The notes below the pieces were generated by a model, which saw only the letters and a list, made by a program, of their open reading frames with translations, was not told where the DNA came from and ran no database searches. From CAZCGA01 sp964498075 (lineage in GTDB: Bacteria > Desulfobacterota > Binatia > HRBIN30): 18,922 bases of DNA. A program made the position numbers and the translations under genes. Position 1 is the stretch's first letter. Every line of letters begins with the position of its first letter. Below, one piece after another: positions 14,222-18,922 of the stretch. The stretch covers positions 1-18,922 of the forward strand of contig CAZCGA010000121.1 of assembly GCA_964498075.1 (NCBI GenBank), given 5' to 3'.

Positions 14222-15000
14222 TACCGCGTCTCGGCGCCCTCGCGCGCTTCTTCCGAGAGGAAGTCGAACTCACAGCGGTACGCTTCCCGCAGCTCGTGGC
14301 TGTGCAGCACCGTTTGTGGATTGCCGTGAATGTGCGTGGTGCCGTTGATGCAGATCAGCTCGTCGGCGTGCCCGCCGAGCTCCAACAGATCGTGCGAGAC
14401 GGCGATGATCGTCAGGCCCAACTCGCGCCGCAGGCGCTGCAGCAGCGCGTACAGGTCGTGCTGGGCAGGCAAGTCGAGGCCCGTCGTCGCCTCATCGAGC
14501 AGCAGCAAGCGCGTCTCCGAGCACAACGCGCGGGCGAGAAAAGCGCGCTGCTGCTCGCCGCCGGACAGCTCGCCGATGCGGCGCCACTCCTTTCCGGCCA
14601 GACCCACCTGCCGGATCGACGCTTCCACTCTTCGCCAGTCTTCACGGCGCGGAAAGCGCAGCAACCCCAGACAGCAGGCGCGACCCATCATCACCACGTC
14701 GCGCACGCAGACGGGAAAGCGCGGGTCGAACTCGGGTCGCTGCGGCACGTAGCCGATCTGATGCGCCCCGCGCCCCAGCTCCCGCGGCGAGCGGCCTAAG
14801 ACCTTGACCGTCCCGCGCACCGGCGTGAGCAGCCCGAGCAGAACCCGGAGCAGCGTGGTCTTGCCGGCACCGTTCGGGCCGATAATTCCGAGGAACGTGC
14901 CCGGGGCGACGGAGAAGTTGATGTTCCACAACACGGGGTGACCGTCGATGTCGACGCCCACGTCACGAACCTCGATGATCGGCGCGCCGTCTCCACTCAT
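14221..15000 (-). CDS. znuC: ZnuC/MntA-type metal ABC transporter ATPase
   Basis: This 259-residue cytoplasmic ATP-binding subunit powers metal uptake through the permease encoded next. Seen: Walker A GPNGAGKTT (41-49), the Q-loop in VPQRPEFD (Gln87), signature LSGGEQQR (145-152), Walker B LLLLDE (165-170), and the H-loop in AVSHDL (His203). The order and the YVPQR-fD-fP-V-DVV-MGR segment are those of the manganese/zinc/iron chelate ABC family. The ATG overlaps the stop of the binding-protein gene by four bases (ATGA at 15000-14997), and its own stop overlaps the permease start. This gives a tightly coupled operon of binding protein, ATPase and permease. Confidence 0.94.
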   Translation of the reverse strand: MSGDGAPIIEVRDVGVDIDGHPVLWNINFSVAPGTFLGIIGPNGAGKTTLLRVLLGLLTPVRGTVKVLGRSPRELGRGAHQIGYVPQRPEFDPRFPVCVRDVVMMGRACCLGLLRFPRREDWRRVEASIRQVGLAGKEWRRIGELSGGEQQRAFLARALCSETRLLLLDEATTGLDLPAQHDLYALLQRLRRELGLTIIAVSHDLLELGGHADELICINGTTHIHGNPQTVLHSHELREAYRCEFDFLSEEAREGAETR

Positions 15001-15884
15001 TGCAATGCCTGACTGAACACGCGTGAATTATAGCGCATGAGGTCCACGTAGTGAGTCCGGCCGGGCGTCGAGGGACCGCCGAGCGGATCGACCACCAGCG
15101 TACCGCCGCCAAACTCACGGGCGATCTGTTCCGCAACCCGCGGGTTGAACTGCGGCTCGATGAGCAGCACACGGCTGCCGGCCGCACGCGCCCTCTCCAC
15201 AACCGCCGCAATCTCCCGGGCCGACGGTTCCTTGCCCGGAAAGGTCTCCACCGTCGCAATCTCTTCTAAATCGTAGCGCTGCCCGAAGTACCGCCACGCA
15301 GGATGAAAGGCGATGTAACGCCGATGCGTCGCGGCCGCCAGGGTGTTGCGGATCTCGTCGTCCAACCGCGTCAGCGCCGTCGAAAACTCCATCGCCCGAC
15401 GCTCGAGGCTCGCCGCCTGCCCCGGGGCGGCCCGGCTCAAGGCACTCAGGATGGTGGGCACCATGTGATCGCGCACCAGAATCGGATCGAGCCAGACATG
15501 GGGATCGCCGCCCGCTGCGTTCCCGCCGTGTTCGACGGCATTGAGGAGCGGCACTCCGGCCGTGACGGTCACCACGGTCATCGTCCCAGTCTGCGCGGCC
15601 CGAAGTTTTGCGGCCCATGTATCCAATCCCGCCCCGACCTCGACGAAAATGCGAGCGTTGGCGACATCGCGAATCTGTGCGGGGGTCGGTTCGAATGTAT
15701 GTGGACTCGCGCCCGGCGGTAGCAGCGTCGCCACTTCCACGTCCTCCCCGCCGATCTGGCGGACCATGTCCGCCAGCGGGAAAATCGTCGCCACGACTTT
15801 GAGGCTGGCCTCCCCCGGTCGGGCGAAACCCAGGGCGGACAGCAACAAGAGGCAGATTCCCCGACGGCGGCACATCCCATGCAT
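14997..15884 (-). CDS. znuA: ZnuA-like metal-binding periplasmic protein (cluster 9)
   Basis: This 295-residue periplasmic substrate-binding protein has a signal peptide at about 1-26 (GICLLLLSALGFARPGEA). The expected metal ligands are all present: His62 in ASPHTFEP, His129 in DPHVWLDP, His194 in AFHPAW, and Asp266 in VVDPLGG. The region between the first two ligands carries only a short EHGGNAAGG loop instead of the long His/Asp-rich loop of many ZnuA proteins. Zn2+ versus Mn2+ therefore stays open, and the symbols used for the operon are family labels. An in-frame TTG 15911 exists. I chose ATG 15884 because it gives a normal signal peptide and has GGAG 12 bases upstream; ATG 15875 is also possible. 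The gene diverges from the BMP lipoprotein gene across a short region with two palindromes. Confidence 0.9.
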   Translation of the reverse strand: MHGMCRRRGICLLLLSALGFARPGEASLKVVATIFPLADMVRQIGGEDVEVATLLPPGASPHTFEPTPAQIRDVANARIFVEVGAGLDTWAAKLRAAQTGTMTVVTVTAGVPLLNAVEHGGNAAGGDPHVWLDPILVRDHMVPTILSALSRAAPGQAASLERRAMEFSTALTRLDDEIRNTLAAATHRRYIAFHPAWRYFGQRYDLEEIATVETFPGKEPSAREIAAVVERARAAGSRVLLIEPQFNPRVAEQIAREFGGGTLVVDPLGGPSTPGRTHYVDLMRYNSRVFSQALQ

Positions 15885-15915
15885 CGTGGACAAGTTCTCC
15901 GATGCGGTCAAATCC

Positions 15916-15945
15916 TTGCGGCCGCAAAGAGCGGTCCGCTATAAG
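15916..15945 (+). promoter_or_regulatory. Promoter with embedded palindromes in the znuA-like/BMP divergent region
   Basis: TTGCGG (15916-15921) and TATAAG (15940-15945) are spaced 18 bp apart and form a good forward promoter. The -35 box is half of a perfect 12-bp palindrome TTGCGGCCGCAA (15916-15927). A second one, AGCGG-T-CCGCT (15930-15940), fills the spacer and touches the -10. A repressor bound to either would block polymerase. The predicted start near 15952 is only four bases before the ATG of the BMP lipoprotein. No good reverse-strand promoter is obvious. Confidence 0.5.
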
Positions 15946-15955
15946 CCCCACCACG

Positions 15956-16966
15956 ATGCACCGCATTCAGGGCTCCTTGGTTGCCGCCGTGTTGCTCGCC
16001 GCATGCGCAGGTTGCCCCAATGAATCCGCGCCGGTTGCAGCCACGACGGCGACCCCGGCGTCGGCTCCGCAGTTCAAGGTCGCCTTGCTGAGTCCGGGAC
16101 CGGTCAGTGACGCTGGCTGGAACGCCTTGGCTTATGAAGGCCTGTTGATGATTCGCAACCAGCTCGGCGCCGAGGTGAGTCAGATCCAGACGAAGACCCC
16201 TGCGGAGTTCGAAGAAGGCTTCCGCGATTTCGCCCGCCGCGGCTATCAGCTGGTGTTCGGGCATGGCTTCGAGTTCCAGGACGCCGCGGCGGCGGTCGCC
16301 CCCGACTTTCCACGGACCGTCTTCATCACCACCTCGGGCAACACCGTGCGCCGCAACGTCGCGCCGTTGCGCTTCATGCTGGAAGAGGCCACCTATCTCG
16401 AAGGCATGCTGGCGGCGGGGATGTCGAAGACCGGCAAGGCGGGCGTGGTGGGCGGCATCGAGATTCCGTCGGTGAAGAGCACCATCATCGCGTTCGCGGC
16501 GGGCGCGAAAGCCGTGCGACCCGACTTCGCGGTGGTCACTGCGTACGTCGGCAACTGGGAAGACGTCGGTGCCGCCAAGGAAGCGGCGCTGGCGCAGGTG
16601 CAGCAAGGGTGCGACTTCCTCTTCCACAACGCCGACGCCGCCGGCCTCGGTGTCTTCCGCGCCGCGCAGGAGAAGCACGTGTACGCCTTTGGGAGCAACA
16701 AAGATCAGAACGCGGTCGCCTCCGACGTAGTCATCGCCAGTGCGGTGGCCGACATCCCGCGCGCCTTCCTGCAAGTCGCCCGCGAGGTCAAAGAGGGCCG
16801 CTTCGAAGGCAAGATCGAGCGCCTCGGCATGAAAGACGGCGTGGTGTCCCTCGTGCTCAATCCGCAGCTGGAATCACAGATCCCCGCCGACCTTACGGCG
16901 CGGGTCACCCGGGCGCGCGACGCCATCGTTGCCGGCACGCTCAAGGTCCCGACCGCCGAGTTCTGA
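15956..16966 (+). CDS. BMP/PnrA-family substrate-binding lipoprotein
   Basis: This 336-residue lipoprotein is the receptor of an ABC importer of the basic membrane protein (PnrA/Med-like) family, whose studied members bind purine nucleosides. Seen: a lipobox LLAAC with Cys17, then a Thr/Ala/Pro-rich spacer, and the fold start FKVALLSPGPVSDAGWNALA. Further on are FGHGFEFQDAA, the ATYLEGMLAA-MSKTGKAGVVGGIEIP block and FGSNKDQNA. All are family landmarks. Two genes for a dual ATPase and a permease follow in the same direction, which confirms the role. ATG 15956 has no Shine-Dalgarno site and lies only four bases after the predicted transcription start, so near-leaderless translation is possible. 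An in-frame TTG at 15902 would precede the promoter. Confidence 0.92.
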   Translation: MHRIQGSLVAAVLLAACAGCPNESAPVAATTATPASAPQFKVALLSPGPVSDAGWNALAYEGLLMIRNQLGAEVSQIQTKTPAEFEEGFRDFARRGYQLVFGHGFEFQDAAAAVAPDFPRTVFITTSGNTVRRNVAPLRFMLEEATYLEGMLAAGMSKTGKAGVVGGIEIPSVKSTIIAFAAGAKAVRPDFAVVTAYVGNWEDVGAAKEAALAQVQQGCDFLFHNADAAGLGVFRAAQEKHVYAFGSNKDQNAVASDVVIASAVADIPRAFLQVAREVKEGRFEGKIERLGMKDGVVSLVLNPQLESQIPADLTARVTRARDAIVAGTLKVPTAEF

Positions 16967-16985
16967 GCGCCGGGCGAAAGGCATC

Positions 16986-18509
16986 GTGGCCACGCCGACC
17001 ACGCCGCTGCTGTCGTTGCGCGGCATTGCGAAACGCTTCGGCGGCGTGTCGGCGCTAGCGGACGTCGACCTCGACTTCTGTGCCGGCGAGATCCACGCCG
17101 TGCTCGGCGAAAACGGCGCCGGCAAGTCGACGCTCATGAACATCCTCGACGGTGTGCAGCGGCCGGACGCGGGCACGATCACGCTCGGCGGCGCGCCGGT
17201 GACGTTCGATTCGCCGCGCGCCGCCCGCGCCGCTGGTGTCGGCATGGTGCACCAGCACTTCACCTTGGTGGAGGCATTGACGGTGGCAGAGAACCTGGCG
17301 CTGAGCATCCCACAGCCGTCGCGCTGGATCTTCAACGCCGAGGCGGCGGCGGCGCAGGCCCGCGCACTCGCCGAGCGGATCGGGCTCGAGATAAGCCCCC
17401 CGGATACGCCGGTCTCCCGGCTCTCGGTCGGGGCGCGTCAACGGCTGGAGATCTTGAAGGCGCTGGCCGGCGCGGGACGCGTGCTCATCCTCGACGAGCC
17501 CACCGCCGTCTTGACGCCGCAGGAGGTGCGCCAGCTCTTCGGCATCCTGCGGCGCGTGCGCGCGGAGGGCGGGCTGGTGATCTTCATCACGCACAAGCTG
17601 CGCGAAGTGAAGGAGATCGCCGATCGCGTCACCATCATGCGGCGCGGACGGGTGGTCGGCTCCTATGCGGCGCGCGCGGTCAGCGAAGCGGCGATGGCCG
17701 AGTGCATGGTCGGCGATGTCGTGCCGGCGCGGTCACGTGCGCCGCGGGCGACCGTCGAGCAGCCGGTCCGTCTGGCGGTGTCGCGTCTGGGTGTGCAAGA
17801 TGCGTCCGGTGCTCGCGCCCTGGACGAGGTGAGCTTCGAAGTGCACGAAGGCGAGATCCTCGGCATTGCCGGGGTCGATGGCAACGGCCAGCGCGAGCTG
17901 TTCGAGGTGCTCGTGGGGTTACGAGCACCGGCGGCAGGGACGGTGAGCGTCTGCGGGTCGGCAATCACCGACTTCACAACGCGCGCCGCGCTGGCGGCGG
18001 GCATTGGGCACATCCCGCCGGACCGCCACCGCGAAGGCCTGATCCTGCCGATGACCGTCGCCGAGAACTTCCTCCTCGGCCGTCGCTTGCTCGATCGCTT
18101 CAGCCGGCGCGGCGTGCTGCGTCGCGATGCGGCGCGGCGCTTCGCCGCGGAGCTGGCCCGCCGCTACACCGTCCGCTGTGCCAGCCTGGACGCGCCCGTG
18201 CGCTCATTGTCGGGCGGCAACCAGCAACGCATCGTGGTGGCGCGGCAGCTGGCCCAGGAGCCGGTCGTGCTGATCACCGTCAATCCCACGCGGGGTCTGG
18301 ACGTAGCCGCCGCCGCCGCGGTGGCCGAAGCGCTCCTCTCCAGCACCCGCCAGGGATGCGCAGTCGTCCTGATCTCGACAGATCTCGACGAGGTGATCGA
18401 GCTGAGCGATCGCGTGCGGGTCCTGTCGCGCGGCCGGATCAGTGCGCCTTTGCAACCGCCGATCGACCTCGAGCAATTGGGCCTGTTGATGGCGGGCGCG
18501 GCTGCATGA
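16986..18509 (+). CDS. Dual-domain ABC transporter ATPase, BMP/nucleoside (YufO-like) type
   Basis: This 507-residue cytoplasmic protein has two fused ATP-binding domains, as in ribose and nucleoside importers. Domain 1: Walker A GENGAGKST (41-49), a Q-loop region with HQHFTLVEALTVAENL, signature LSVGARQR and Walker B VLILDEPTAVL. Domain 2: a degenerate P-loop GVDGNGQREL, HIPPDRHREGLILPMTVAENF, an intact signature LSGGNQQR, and VLITVNPTRGLDV in place of a normal Walker B Asp-Glu. This asymmetry is normal for the family. GTG 16986 is chosen: GAAAGG ends four bases before it, it lies 19 bp after the lipoprotein stop, and the family motif LLSLRGIAKRFGGV follows at once. Its stop overlaps the next ATG (ATGA), so expression is coupled with the permease. 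Confidence 0.93.
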   Translation: MATPTTPLLSLRGIAKRFGGVSALADVDLDFCAGEIHAVLGENGAGKSTLMNILDGVQRPDAGTITLGGAPVTFDSPRAARAAGVGMVHQHFTLVEALTVAENLALSIPQPSRWIFNAEAAAAQARALAERIGLEISPPDTPVSRLSVGARQRLEILKALAGAGRVLILDEPTAVLTPQEVRQLFGILRRVRAEGGLVIFITHKLREVKEIADRVTIMRRGRVVGSYAARAVSEAAMAECMVGDVVPARSRAPRATVEQPVRLAVSRLGVQDASGARALDEVSFEVHEGEILGIAGVDGNGQRELFEVLVGLRAPAAGTVSVCGSAITDFTTRAALAAGIGHIPPDRHREGLILPMTVAENFLLGRRLLDRFSRRGVLRRDAARRFAAELARRYTVRCASLDAPVRSLSGGNQQRIVVARQLAQEPVVLITVNPTRGLDVAAAAAVAEALLSSTRQGCAVVLISTDLDEVIELSDRVRVLSRGRISAPLQPPIDLEQLGLLMAGAAA

Positions 18510-18922
18510 AGCGATGGGCGGTGTCGGCGCTGCCGTCGCTCGTCGCGTTGGGCGGCGCCTCGGTCGTCAGCGCGCTGATCATCGCGGTATCGGGGCACAG
18601 CCCGGTTGAGGCGTTTGCCGCGCTGATCGGCGGTGCGTTCGGCAGCGCGGACAGTCTCTCCGAAGTGGCGGTGAAGACCTGCCCGTTGCTCCTCACCGGT
18701 TTGGCGATTGCGGTCTCGTTCCAGGCGGGTGTCTGGAACATCGGAGTCGAGGGGCAGCTACTGCTCGGCGCGCTGGCGATGGCGACGCTAGGGACGCGCG
18801 GCGCCATGCTGCCGGCGTGGTTGGATCTCCCGGCGGACCTCGCGGTGGCTGCCGTCGTGGGCGCCCTCTGGGCGGGCATCGCCGGCCAGCTGAAGCTGCG
18901 GCGCGCGGGGAACGAGGTGATC
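18506..18922 (+). CDS. BMP/nucleoside ABC transporter permease, YufP-like (5' part)
   Basis: The first 139 codons of an inner-membrane permease continue past the window end. Seen: a hydrophobic N-terminal helix (LVALGGASVVSALIIAV), the block EVAVKTCPLLLTGLAIAVSF, then AGVWNIGVEGQLLLGALAMA. The last is the N-I-G-x-E-G-Q signature of ribose/nucleoside-type permeases of the BMP importers. The ATG overlaps the ATPase stop as ATGA. A second permease gene of the same family normally follows in such operons and would lie outside the window. Confidence 0.9.
   Translation, partial: MKRWAVSALPSLVALGGASVVSALIIAVSGHSPVEAFAALIGGAFGSADSLSEVAVKTCPLLLTGLAIAVSFQAGVWNIGVEGQLLLGALAMATLGTRGAMLPAWLDLPADLAVAAVVGALWAGIAGQLKLRRAGNEVI

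Noticed and set aside
13888..14329. Forward open frames opposite the znuB- and znuC-like genes
   Set aside because: They are antisense to genes with full ABC motifs and coupled starts and stops, and their translations show no domain.

Overview
This GC-rich window looks like chromosomal DNA from a Gram-negative, probably uncultured bacterium. I lean towards a deltaproteobacterial-type lineage (the Binatia / Desulfobacterota sphere). That is inference from gene style only: secreted proteins with Thr/Pro/Arg linkers and dockerin-like domains, a diacylglyceryl-type lipobox, and a small FSF..C..P..R protein family that I believe I have seen in such genomes. There are no rRNA, tRNA or CRISPR features, and no intact mobile element.

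Layout. Positions 1-207 hold nothing I can call except the start of a promoter. A six-to-eight-TM CruF/DUF422-like membrane protein (280-1152) and a myo-inositol-1-phosphate synthase (1216-2532) follow in tandem. Next come a terminator-like hairpin and an HU-family DNA-binding protein (2763-3044). Dephospho-CoA kinase coaE (3744-4349) is flanked by two paralogous small proteins of unknown function (3238-3627 forward, 4416-4712 reverse). A membrane-anchored SGNH/GDSL hydrolase (reverse) and a classical SDR oxidoreductase (forward) diverge around 6091-6341. A TVP38/TMEM64 membrane protein and a small secreted Lys/His-rich protein lie on the reverse strand. Opposite them is an unusual protein made of two tandem IS630-transposase-type DNA-binding units with no catalytic domain (8502-9425).

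The second half starts with a secreted matrixin-type metalloprotease (reverse, 9454-11118). Diverging from it is a secreted dockerin-containing protein carrying two copies of an approximately 185-residue four-cysteine domain (forward, 11408-13621). Its ORF runs 258 bp tail-to-tail into a metal-uptake ABC operon read on the reverse strand (znuA-, znuC-, znuB-like, 15884 down to 13364, with ATGA and TAATG start/stop overlaps). Diverging from that operon is a BMP/PnrA-type nucleoside ABC importer: lipoprotein, dual ATPase and the first permease, which is cut off by the window end. The shared 70-bp control region holds two palindromes and a good promoter.

The window mixes housekeeping functions (CoA, inositol phosphate, nucleoid protein), two ABC importers and a secreted-protein block. 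The least ordinary items are the tandem transposase-type HTH protein, the coaE-flanking paralogs, the duplicated four-cysteine domain, and several genes that appear to start without a Shine-Dalgarno site (possible leaderless or coupled starts).
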